DNA of 6,965 nucleotides from Psychrobacter sp. (GCA_029264635.1 JARIAA010000254.1:1-6965); one strand, 5' to 3'. Shown: positions 1 to 6,629, counted from the first letter of the stretch. A program made the numbers and translations. Notes: generated by a model not told the origin, from the sequence alone.

Positions 1-127
1 TGGTCAAAGCGTCGGTGGTAACCCTGCACAAGATGCCAGTGTATTAGAGCAAGCACAAAAGTCAGGCGAAGCTCAAATTGAAGTAAAACGTGGTGAGCAA
101 GTGATTACGATTCGCCAGCAGTTTTAA
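1..127 (+). CDS. gspC: Type II secretion inner-membrane protein GspC, C-terminal fragment
   Basis: Only the last 41 codons are present. Codons begin at base 2 and end at TAA 125-127; the start lies before the window. The peptide opens with GQSVGGNPAQDASVLEQ and ends with EIxVKRGEQVITIRQQF-like text (IEVKRGEQVITIRQQF). This is the usual end of a PDZ-like domain: a small loop, a helix of the 'DA..L..A' kind, then two strands around a 'RG(E/G)Q' turn. GspC spans the inner membrane and links the type II secretion platform to the periplasmic part of the secretin GspD; its PDZ or coiled-coil end helps to choose substrates. The gspD gene directly downstream supports the call, since gspC-gspD is the common order. 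The fragment alone would fit other PDZ proteins, so the name depends partly on context. Confidence 0.78.
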   Translation, partial: GQSVGGNPAQDASVLEQAQKSGEAQIEVKRGEQVITIRQQF

Positions 128-180
128 CCAACAGGTTTAAGTGGTGGTCTTATTGAGACGACGACTTAACTAAGTCAGCT

Positions 181-211
181 TTGTCTTCTTAACCAGATAA
201 CAATATTGTTA
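181..211 (+). promoter_or_regulatory. Possible gspD promoter with a 14-bp palindrome over its -10 box
   Basis: TTGTCT (181-186, 4 of 6 to the sigma-70 -35 box) is followed after 17 bases by TATTGT (204-209, 4 of 6 to the -10 box). The -10 candidate lies inside a perfect 14-bp palindrome, TAACAATATTGTTA (198-211), which abuts a second short palindrome, TAGCGCTA (210-217). There is no T-run, so this is not a terminator. A repressor or activator dimer could bind here, but AT-rich palindromes arise easily by chance. gspD may equally be transcribed through from gspC. The rest of the gap (128-265) shows nothing else that I recognise. Confidence 0.28.
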
Positions 212-265
212 GCGCTATTTTAGCAACGTTTCAGTTTAGGCTGAGTGATATCACAATGGGTAATT

Positions 266-2506
266 ATGACCATGATAAGTTTTCATAAATTTTCAGTAAC
301 ACCTTTACGCCACTCATTACAGCGCTTGCTTTATCTATGCCGGCCATTGTGTTTAGCGCTACCATTATGGGCGGCAACGTTTGGATTGGCCAGCGCTGAA
401 AGCTGGAAAGTGAATTTGCAAGATGCCGATATTAAAGCATTTATCAATGAAGTGGCGACCATCACTGATCAAAATTTCGTCCTTGATCCGCGTATTAACG
501 GCAATGTGACAGTTATCTCCAATAAAGCCTTATCGCGCGATGAGATTTATCAGCTGTTTTTAAGTGTGATGCAAGTTAATGGTATCGCTGCGATTGATTC
601 AGGCACAACCATCAAGCTGGTACCTGACAATGTCGCAAAACAGTCAGGCGTCGCGGTTGATTTGCGCGGTGACAGCGTTGGTGAAGCACTGGCAACACGC
701 GTCATTTATTTGACCAATACGCAAGCGGCAGAAGTACTGGGTGTGATTCGTCCTTTGATGCCACAATCTGCGCATGCAGCAGCTGTCCCTGGTGTCAATG
801 CGTTGGTACTGTCTGATCGTGCTGATAGTTTGAATCAATTGACGGCGCTTATCCGCGATCTGGACAGCAATGTCAATGATAGCTTGCAGGTGATACCGCT
901 GCGGCACGTAGATGCTGAACGTATGATGGATCTTATCAGTGCTTTAGTTATGAGTGCAGGCGGCGGGCAGGCGCAGGGGAGCGATCAGCTAAAAGTGATT
1001 GCAGATGCTTCTAGTGATAGGTTGCTGGTTAAAGGTAGCCCTGAGATGATTGCGAAAGTACAGGAGATGGTCAATCAGCTTGATACGACGCCTTCGCGCC
1101 GCTTAAGCGGGTTACGAGTCTTTCGTTTGAAATACGCGAGCGCAGGTCACATCGCGCAGATGTTACGTGGCCTGCTTGCCAATCAATCTATTAATAGTAC
1201 AGGTGCAGGATCGACCTTAGAATCGGCGTCACTGACGGATTCGAGCGGTGAAAGTACCGCCATCGAGACCGGTGCGACGCAAGCGTTGAATAATAGCAAT
1301 AATACCGCGCCTGTGACCAATACGGGTGGATCGGATGCAAAATCTGGCAGACCCTTTAGCATTATCGCTGATGAAACGCAAAACTCTGTCATCGTCAATG
1401 CCGCTCCCGAGCTTATGTTTGAGATTGAAGAAGCGGTGAATCAGCTTGATAACCGCCGCGCTCAAGTCCTGATTCAAGCCGCTATCGTTGAGGTTTCGGG
1501 GGATGATGCGACCCAACTTGGCGTGCAGTGGGCGTTGGGTAATGCTAATAGTGGCTACGGAGTGGTCAATTTTAATAACGTCGGAGCGAGTGCGACTTCA
1601 CTTGCCAGCGCAGTGTTGGCAGGCGGGACCGCTGGAGTCAGCTCTGCGGCAGGCTCCATCGCCGGTGCGTTACTTGGTATTGGCAATAGCAACAGAGACA
1701 GTAATGGCAATACACAATTTTATGGCGCTATCTTACAAGCCCTAGACTCCTCTACTAGTGCAAATCTGTTGTCCATGCCATCGATTCTGACTTTAGACAA
1801 TGAAAAAGCCAGTATTTTGGTCGGTCAAAACGTGCCATTTGTTACTGGCTCCTATACAACGACTGGCGATTCCTCTAACAATCCGTTTCAGACCGTTGAT
1901 AGTCAGGATGTTGGTATCAATTTAAATGTGATTCCTCATATTGGTGACAACGGTACTGTGCGTTTAGAGGTTTCGCAAGAAGTGTCGTCTGTGGTGCCAG
2001 GCAGTCTTGGCAATGCCAGTGGTTTGGTCACCAATAAGAGTCTGATTAATACGACTATTTTAGCGGATGACCAGCAAACCATCGCGCTTGGGGGTTTAAT
2101 GCGTGATAACACGACTAACAATCAACAAAAAGTCCCAGGACTCGGTAGTGTGCCTATTATTGGTCGTCTGTTTCGCTCTGATAGTGGCAATACCCAAAAG
2201 AGCAACTTAATCATATTTTTGCAACCAACCATCTTACGTGATGGCGGCGCCGTCGCCAGTGTGACAGAGCGTAAATTTAATCAGATGCGGGTACTGCAAT
2301 TAGTGATCGATAAAAATGGTACGATCAAACAGTTGCCCTTAAGTGGCACTGAAGGCTGGGACAGCAAAGTGGACGGCGACTATGAATTGATGCCGCTTAA
2401 TCCGCTGGTTCCTAAACGCGACCAAAAAGCAAAACCGGCAGCTAAAGGATTTACGAGAGTCGACAGTCCCAGTACAGGCGTCACGACGTATCCATTAAAA
2501 CGCTAA
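266..2506 (+). CDS. gspD: Type II secretion system secretin GspD
   Basis: GspD forms the multimeric outer-membrane channel through which folded exoproteins leave the periplasm. From ATG 266 the protein has 746 residues, somewhat longer than the usual 650-710. A long basic n-region and a hydrophobic stretch form a signal peptide, probably cut after ALASA-type residue 44. Then come N0 (about 47-120, with 'VNLQDADIKAFINEVA'), N1 (about 144-201), N2 (about 207-274) and N3 (from about 283). N3 is split by a polar Ser/Thr/Asn/Gly-rich insert (about 306-361). The secretin core carries VPFVTG (523-528), then GGLMRD (from 609) and VPGLGSVPIIG (623-633), typical of GspD; 'LIIFLQPTILRD' follows. The tail of about 90 residues may be the S-domain bound by a pilotin. 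I prefer ATG 266 because GGG at 258-260 sits 5 bases upstream. GTG 245 would add seven residues before the signal peptide; ATG 272 is also possible. Confidence 0.96.
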   Translation: MTMISFHKFSVTPLRHSLQRLLYLCRPLCLALPLWAATFGLASAESWKVNLQDADIKAFINEVATITDQNFVLDPRINGNVTVISNKALSRDEIYQLFLSVMQVNGIAAIDSGTTIKLVPDNVAKQSGVAVDLRGDSVGEALATRVIYLTNTQAAEVLGVIRPLMPQSAHAAAVPGVNALVLSDRADSLNQLTALIRDLDSNVNDSLQVIPLRHVDAERMMDLISALVMSAGGGQAQGSDQLKVIADASSDRLLVKGSPEMIAKVQEMVNQLDTTPSRRLSGLRVFRLKYASAGHIAQMLRGLLANQSINSTGAGSTLESASLTDSSGESTAIETGATQALNNSNNTAPVTNTGGSDAKSGRPFSIIADETQNSVIVNAAPELMFEIEEAVNQLDNRRAQVLIQAAIVEVSGDDATQLGVQWALGNANSGYGVVNFNNVGASATSLASAVLAGGTAGVSSAAGSIAGALLGIGNSNRDSNGNTQFYGAILQALDSSTSANLLSMPSILTLDNEKASILVGQNVPFVTGSYTTTGDSSNNPFQTVDSQDVGINLNVIPHIGDNGTVRLEVSQEVSSVVPGSLGNASGLVTNKSLINTTILADDQQTIALGGLMRDNTTNNQQKVPGLGSVPIIGRLFRSDSGNTQKSNLIIFLQPTILRDGGAVASVTERKFNQMRVLQLVIDKNGTIKQLPLSGTEGWDSKVDGDYELMPLNPLVPKRDQKAKPAAKGFTRVDSPSTGVTTYPLKR

Positions 2507-2511
2507 TCAGA

Positions 2512-2543
2512 ATCGAATATTCATACGTATATTCGATATTTTT
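2512..2543 (+). terminator. Inverted repeat after gspD: weak terminator or operator
   Basis: A perfect 9-bp inverted repeat, ATCGAATAT (2512-2520) and ATATTCGAT (2529-2537), encloses an 8-base loop and is followed by A then five T (2539-2543). It starts five bases after the gspD stop, where a rho-independent terminator would be expected. The stem has only two G-C pairs and the T-run is short, so termination would be weak. The same bases cover the -35 box and spacer of the promoter described next, so the repeat may instead be a protein-binding site. Sequence alone does not decide between these. Confidence 0.45.
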
Positions 2544-2548
2544 ATAAT
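2520..2548 (+). promoter_or_regulatory. Sigma-70-type promoter of the small gene after gspD
   Basis: TATAAT (2543-2548) matches the -10 consensus exactly. TTCATA (2520-2525) matches four of six -35 bases at the optimal 17-base spacing. Transcription would start near 2555, giving a leader of roughly 17 bases that holds the Shine-Dalgarno GGAG (2561-2564). Most of the promoter overlaps the second half of the inverted repeat at 2512-2537, so an internal operator is conceivable. The TatD-type gene downstream may also be read from here, as no convincing terminator lies between them. Confidence 0.55.
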
Positions 2549-2571
2549 AGTAAAAGCAGTGGAGCGAGACG

Positions 2572-2748
2572 ATGAACAAGAGAAAATGGCTGATGTTGGG
2601 GGTTGTCGGTACGGCTTTACTGTTAATACCAAGACGTAGTAGCCGTCAAGCCGCGCTTAATGCTATTGAATTACCCATAAAACAGCCAAATGCTAAGCGC
2701 TCTCAACACAAAGACCCAAATGAGAAAAATCAAAACGCTAAAAAATAG
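2572..2748 (+). CDS. Small basic protein with one hydrophobic segment, unknown function
   Basis: This 58-codon gene runs from ATG 2572 to TAG 2746-2748. It has a strong Shine-Dalgarno, GGAG (2561-2564), seven bases upstream and a good promoter before that. I do not recognise the protein. It begins MNKRKW, followed by about 14 hydrophobic residues (LMLGVVGTALLLIP, 7-20), then a polar tail rich in Lys, Arg, Asn and Gln that ends in AKK. By count there are 13 Lys/Arg against 3 Asp/Glu. There is no Cys, so it is not a lipoprotein. The segment is short for a membrane span and could be an uncleaved signal anchor, or a signal peptide without a clear cleavage site. Lying after gspD, it might be a secretion accessory, but nothing in it resembles GspN or a pilotin. 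Expression signals, rather than homology, support it as a real gene. Confidence 0.62.
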   Translation: MNKRKWLMLGVVGTALLLIPRRSSRQAALNAIELPIKQPNAKRSQHKDPNEKNQNAKK

Positions 2749-2859
2749 CATTTAATGCAGTCAAGCATTCATTAGTGATTGAAATATTTTCTATTACCAT
2801 TAGTAAATAACCACTCGTAAATCATTTATTCATTAACCGACTATTAAATAAGGCGGCTT

Positions 2860-3795
2860 ATGACTCATACCAGCCCAATATCTAACCACTTGCAATCACC
2901 TTTCCTCTACCCTTTGATCGATACCCATACGCATTTTGATGCACCTATCTTCGATGAAGATAGGCAGCATCAAGCAAAGCACGCTTATGAACAAGGGGTT
3001 CGTCATTTAGTATTGGTCGGCTATCTGCATCAGCATTTTTCGAGACTATATGAGACTCAGCAGGCGATTGAGCAAATGTCTTTAGTACACACAGATGAAG
3101 CTCAGCGTTCAAGCTTGTACCCAACTGCACATATTGCTCTTGGTTTACATCCTTTTTATATTGAACAGCATACGAAGGATCATCTAGCCAGCCTAGCAAA
3201 AATGATTCAAGATGAGCGCCCACTTGCCATTGGTGAGATAGGGCTCGACACCTATACTGAGGCGATGAAGCAGCCTGAGGCTTTTGCCAAACAGCAGCGT
3301 TTTTTTGAGGCACAGCTAGATATGGCAGTGCAGCACAAGCTGCCGGTGATGCTGCATATTCGTAAAGCGCATGCTGAAGCGTTAGCGATTATAAAAGCCC
3401 ATGATTATGATGCGCACAAGCTTGGCGGTATTGCGCATAGCTTTAGTGGCGGTGAACAAGAAGCAAAGGCTTTCGTCAAATTGGGCTTTAAGCTTGGGGT
3501 AACAGGACAAATCACCAACCCTAATGCCAAAAAGCTACGCCGTGCGATCAAGGCAGCCGTTGATGAATATGGTATCAAGTGTTTGGTGTTAGAAACTGAC
3601 TGTCCTGATATGACGCCCATTATGTGCCAAACCAGTGATGAGCCGTCAGAAAATCGGTCCGCATTGGGACAAAGCCCAGATAACGAATGGCAAGGGGCAG
3701 ACGGACACAATCGCAATGTACCCGCCAATCTACCTTGGGTGCTCAAGGGTCTTGGTGAGCTACTCAATGTAGAGCCTGCAAAGCTTGCCCAGTAA
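2860..3795 (+). CDS. TatD-family metal-dependent hydrolase, YjjV type, C-terminally shortened
   Basis: TatD-family proteins are cytosolic TIM-barrel hydrolases with a two-metal site; several are DNases or remove damaged nucleotides, but the substrate of the YjjV branch is uncertain. All expected ligands are present: H23 and H25 in DTHTHFD, E126 in GEIGLD, H166 in MLHIRKAH, H193 in AHSFSG and D247 in LETDCPDM. The stretch GVTGQITNPNAKKLRRAI is closer to YjjV than to TatD itself. There are two oddities. A polar insert (about 256-281) separates DMTP from the conserved 'N.PANLPWV'. The protein also ends at LNVEPAKLAQ, before the usual last helix, while the frame beyond TAA 3793-3795 still reads like that helix. 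The core appears intact, so activity is possible. ATG 2860 has AAGGCGG (2850-2856) just upstream. A -35-like TTGAAA (2779-2784) lacks a good -10 box. The product has 311 residues, longer than the roughly 260 of the family because of the N-terminal extension and the insert. Confidence 0.93.
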   Translation: MTHTSPISNHLQSPFLYPLIDTHTHFDAPIFDEDRQHQAKHAYEQGVRHLVLVGYLHQHFSRLYETQQAIEQMSLVHTDEAQRSSLYPTAHIALGLHPFYIEQHTKDHLASLAKMIQDERPLAIGEIGLDTYTEAMKQPEAFAKQQRFFEAQLDMAVQHKLPVMLHIRKAHAEALAIIKAHDYDAHKLGGIAHSFSGGEQEAKAFVKLGFKLGVTGQITNPNAKKLRRAIKAAVDEYGIKCLVLETDCPDMTPIMCQTSDEPSENRSALGQSPDNEWQGADGHNRNVPANLPWVLKGLGELLNVEPAKLAQ

Positions 3796-3849
3796 TTGTG
3801 GCAAAACAGCTGTAATGCCTTGCAAACGTCATGGCCTTATCCCTCATAA
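3796..3849 (+). other. In-frame remnant of the TatD-family C-terminal helix after the stop
   Basis: Directly after TAA 3793-3795, in the same frame, 17 codons read LWQNSCNALQTSWPYPS and then reach TAA 3847-3849. Family members commonly end with a helix of the form 'iA..l..Nt..lF', and 'LAQ-stop-LWQNSCNAL' keeps the Leu, the Asn, the following Ser/Thr and a hydrophobic end in register. A single change from CAA or GAA to TAA at 3793-3795 would explain this. The segment would be translated only if the stop were read through or were an error. The match is to the family pattern as I remember it, not to a computed alignment. Confidence 0.6.
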
Positions 3850-3888
3850 AACTACAACTTTGTTAATTATAAGAGCTTTTAATCCGTT

Positions 3889-4800
3889 ATGAATCAACAA
3901 CTACAATCTGCCCAAGTTGATGTCCAATTTGCGGATACCGAATCAGGGTTGGGAGATGGCACATTAAATGCAGCGACTCGTATAACACGCGATAACGCAA
4001 CTGATGCCGTAAGTACAGACAAGCAATACGAGCGCCGCTTTCAAGGGACACAGACGCTATACGGTACTGCCGAATTTAACGTCTTTGCGGCGGCTCACGT
4101 TTATATTATTGGAGTGGGCGGCGTAGGCTCATGGGCTGCTGAAGCGCTAGCTCGTACAGCGGTCGGTCATATTACTTTAATCGATTTAGATGTATTGGTG
4201 GCCTCCAACGTCAATCGGCAGCTGCCCGCCCTAGATAGCACTTTTGGTCAGAGTAAAATAGCAGCGATGGCGACACGTATTCGGGAGATTAATCCCAAGG
4301 TAACTTTGCACTTGGTTGATGACTTTTTGACAGCTGACAATGTCGCTGCATTATTACCAAGTCGCGGCGAGGCAAAATCGGCCGCTGCTCACCGAAGCCC
4401 TATTGTTATCTTAGATTGTGTCGATGATATGAGCGCCAAGCTTGCTATTGCGATGTACTGCCGGTTTAACAAGTTAAAGCTTGTTTGTGCAGGCGGTGCA
4501 GGGGGCAAGATAGACCCTACTAAAATTACAGTCAGCGATCTAAAAGACAGTTATCAAGATCCGCTGCTGGCACGCCTACGCAACAAACTGCGTCACGAAA
4601 AAGGCATCAACAGCGCTTTAAAAGATAAGTTTGGTATCAGATGCGTGTATTCAACTGAGCCGCCTCGGGTAGATAAAAGCTGTCAAACGGGCGGGTTACA
4701 TTGTGGTGGTTACGGGTCTGCAGTTGTTGTGACATCTGTTGTGGCAATGGTAATGGTCAGCGAAGCGTTACAGATGTTAGCCAAGCAAGCTGGTATTTAG
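3889..4800 (+). CDS. tcdA: tRNA threonylcarbamoyladenosine dehydratase TcdA (CsdL), ThiF/E1-like
   Basis: TcdA uses ATP to dehydrate t6A at position 37 of ANN-decoding tRNAs to the cyclic form ct6A, working with the CsdA/CsdE sulfur-transfer pair in E. coli. The protein has 303 residues. After ERRFQGTQTLYG (48-59) comes the Rossmann nucleotide-binding loop G75-V-G-G-V-G-S-W82 followed by AAEALART, the acidic LIDLD (97-101) and the E1-type N107-x-NRQ111. Later GGAGGKIDPT, 'DLKDSYQDPLLARLR', 'RCVYSTE' and a hydrophobic C-terminal stretch (about 283-298) all match the CsdL pattern. It carries about 35 more N-terminal residues than E. coli CsdL, polar and without a known motif. ATG 3889 is the only in-frame ATG before the core; its nearest purine-rich element, AAGAG (3871-3875), is 13 bases away and weak, while TTG 3949 is a poorer alternative. 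The kinase gene follows within 31 bases, so the two are probably cotranscribed. Confidence 0.94.
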   Translation: MNQQLQSAQVDVQFADTESGLGDGTLNAATRITRDNATDAVSTDKQYERRFQGTQTLYGTAEFNVFAAAHVYIIGVGGVGSWAAEALARTAVGHITLIDLDVLVASNVNRQLPALDSTFGQSKIAAMATRIREINPKVTLHLVDDFLTADNVAALLPSRGEAKSAAAHRSPIVILDCVDDMSAKLAIAMYCRFNKLKLVCAGGAGGKIDPTKITVSDLKDSYQDPLLARLRNKLRHEKGINSALKDKFGIRCVYSTEPPRVDKSCQTGGLHCGGYGSAVVVTSVVAMVMVSEALQMLAKQAGI

Positions 4801-4820
4801 CCTATTACTTATTATTGATT

Positions 4821-4826
4821 TGGAGA
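4821..4826 (+). promoter_or_regulatory. Shine-Dalgarno TGGAGA that fixes the kinase start at TTG 4832
   Basis: GGAG (4822-4825) lies six bases before TTG 4832. The longer frame from TTG 4820 would place this element inside the coding region and has no such element of its own. ATG 4828 is out of frame with the kinase and stops after four codons (MFVD), with only two bases between GGAG and the ATG. No in-frame ATG occurs before the GAF domain is well under way, so TTG 4832 is the best start. Confidence 0.68.
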
Positions 4827-4831
4827 CATGT

Positions 4832-6601
4832 TTGTCGACTAATACCTATCCGCTAGCGTTAGATGAGCAACTGCGTATTGCTAAATTGCATGAGTATGAT
4901 GTACTCAATACCTGTAATGAGCCAGCATTCACGCGCTTGACTGAACTTGTAAAGTTATTTTTTAATGTACCGATGGCTGCCATTACTTTTATGGATGAGC
5001 ACATACAGTATCTCAAGTCGCCTCAAGGCTTTGGTGAGTTGTGTATGACGGAGCGTGAGGTCGCGATTTGTAATCATACGGTATTGTCTAATAATGTTTT
5101 TGTCATACCAGATTTGACGCTTGATGAGCGATTTGTAGATAACCCATTGGTCACAGAGGCGCCCTATCTACGCTTTTATGCTGGTGCGCCTATTTTGCTA
5201 AATGAAAACGATACTACCTATCGGTTAGGTGCCCTTTGTTTGTTTGACACCAAGCCCAATAATGAGTTCGATGAGGACAAAGCAAGACTGTTGGTACAGT
5301 TTTCTAAGATGGCCGCAGATGCTTTACAACTGCAAAAAAACCAGCGCAGTGCCAAACATGCCAATAAAATGAAGTCCGAGTTTTTAGCGAACATGAGCCA
5401 TGAGATACGGACGCCAATGAACGGTATCATGGGTATGGTTGAGATGCTGGATGATACTGATCTGAATGCTGAACAAAGAGAATATCTAGACAATATAAAA
5501 ATCTCAACAGAGCATCTGCTTGCCATTATTAATGGTATTTTAGATTTATCAAAAGTTGAGTCTGGCAAGATGACCATCGATACCATACCGATGAACTTAT
5601 CGGTACTATGCAATGAAGTGGTAAGCTTATTTGCGATTAAAGCTCGACAGCACGGTCTTACGCTCAACTATCATTATACTGAGGCGCTATCACCTTATGT
5701 AAAAGGTGATCCGGTGCGCCTAAAGCAGGTACTTGCCAACCTTGTCAATAATGCCATTAAATTCACTCGTGAAGGCGGCTGTGTTACTATCAATGTTGCC
5801 CATGCGCCGCATTGTGATGAAGACGGCTACCGTAGTCTGCGCACCAAAGCTGATAAGATAATTTATGACGGCATGACTGTTTGTATTGACATCACAGACA
5901 CTGGTGTCGGCATTAAGCCTGAATCGCTAGAGGCGATATTCGATGCGTATAACCAAGCGGACAAATCTACCCACCGCTTATATGGCGGCACAGGACTTGG
6001 ATTGTCTGTCTGTAAATCTTTGGTCAATCTGATGGGCGGACATATTTGGGCCAATAGTGTGGTTGGAGAGGGGACTACTTTTAAGGTATTGTTGCCGCTG
6101 GCCAGTCTGGCGCAAGCGGAATATGAAGAATGGCAACTCACAAACACGGTAAGCGTAGAGCATATCTCGCAGTATGCAGGCAATATACTGCTGGTCGAAG
6201 ATGATAATGTTAATGCGATGATCGCCAAAAAGGCATTACGTAATAGTGGTCATATGGTCACCCATGTCACTGATGGACAAAAAGCGATCGATGAGTACTC
6301 AGCGCACCCACAGCGCTTTGATGTGATATTAATGGATCATCACATGCCTATCATGGATGGCATACAGGCGACGATTAAGCTGCATGAAATCTATGATCCA
6401 AAATCCCTGCCACCTATTATTGCTCTGACGGCGAACGCCATGGACGGCGAACGCGAAAAGTATCTTAAAGCAGGAATGCAAGATTACTGCACCAAACCTT
6501 TTAAAAAAGAGCAACTCAATGCGTTGGTACAATATTGGCTCATGCATAAGCAAGCAACAAAAAAGCCATTGGGCAGTGAGACAAGTGAATCGTTATTATA
6601 A
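4832..6601 (+). CDS. Soluble hybrid histidine kinase: GAF, HisKA, HATPase and receiver domains
   Basis: The product has 589 residues from TTG 4832 (593 from TTG 4820) and no signal peptide or membrane span, so it should sense an internal signal. An N-terminal GAF domain (about 25-165, with 'VPMAAITFMDE', 'REVAICNHTV' and 'FYAGAPI') comes first. HisKA follows with phospho-acceptor H190 in FLANMSHEIRTPMNG. The ATPase domain has N307 in LVNNAIKFT, D356 in DTGVGI and GGTGLGLS (385-392), with an extra loop of about 20 residues before the DTGVGI strand. A receiver domain (about 451-570) carries E456-D457-D458, phospho-acceptor D502 in LMDHHMP and K555 in TKPF. All catalytic residues are present, so it is probably active. 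No HPt domain or separate response regulator lies in the window, so its output partner and ligand are unknown. It lies 31 bases after tcdA, and a strong terminator follows its stop. Confidence 0.95.
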   Translation: MSTNTYPLALDEQLRIAKLHEYDVLNTCNEPAFTRLTELVKLFFNVPMAAITFMDEHIQYLKSPQGFGELCMTEREVAICNHTVLSNNVFVIPDLTLDERFVDNPLVTEAPYLRFYAGAPILLNENDTTYRLGALCLFDTKPNNEFDEDKARLLVQFSKMAADALQLQKNQRSAKHANKMKSEFLANMSHEIRTPMNGIMGMVEMLDDTDLNAEQREYLDNIKISTEHLLAIINGILDLSKVESGKMTIDTIPMNLSVLCNEVVSLFAIKARQHGLTLNYHYTEALSPYVKGDPVRLKQVLANLVNNAIKFTREGGCVTINVAHAPHCDEDGYRSLRTKADKIIYDGMTVCIDITDTGVGIKPESLEAIFDAYNQADKSTHRLYGGTGLGLSVCKSLVNLMGGHIWANSVVGEGTTFKVLLPLASLAQAEYEEWQLTNTVSVEHISQYAGNILLVEDDNVNAMIAKKALRNSGHMVTHVTDGQKAIDEYSAHPQRFDVILMDHHMPIMDGIQATIKLHEIYDPKSLPPIIALTANAMDGEREKYLKAGMQDYCTKPFKKEQLNALVQYWLMHKQATKKPLGSETSESLL

Positions 6602-6629
6602 TAGCTGCTGATTACCATTATGAAGACCA

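Noticed and set aside
171..177. GACTTA-AC-TAAGTC near-palindrome region around 162-178 as a gspC terminator
   Set aside because: The two-base loop cannot form a stable hairpin and no T-run follows directly.
245..265. Possible GTG start of gspD at 245
   Set aside because: It would add seven residues before an already long signal peptide and has no clear ribosome site; ATG 266 has GGG five bases upstream.
1488..1745. Plus-strand open frame of 85 codons within gspD
   Set aside because: It is an out-of-frame shadow of the conserved secretin sequence, with no ribosome site or known motif.
2754..2769. Small hairpin AATGC/GCATT after the 58-codon gene as a terminator
   Set aside because: The stem is only five pairs and no T-run follows.
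2779..2809. TTGAAA as the -35 box of a promoter for the TatD-type gene
   Set aside because: Five of six bases match, but every sequence at 16-18 bases downstream matches TATAAT in only about three positions, so it remains unproven.
3868..3873. TATAAG as a -10 box for tcdA
   Set aside because: Five of six bases match, but no usable -35 box lies 16-18 bases upstream, and the transcript would start only about eight bases before the ATG.
5218..5667. Minus-strand open frame of 149 codons within the kinase gene
   Set aside because: It lies wholly inside a well-conserved kinase coding region, has no recognisable domain, and is most simply an antisense shadow; the same holds for minus-strand frames within gspD, tatD and the receiver region.
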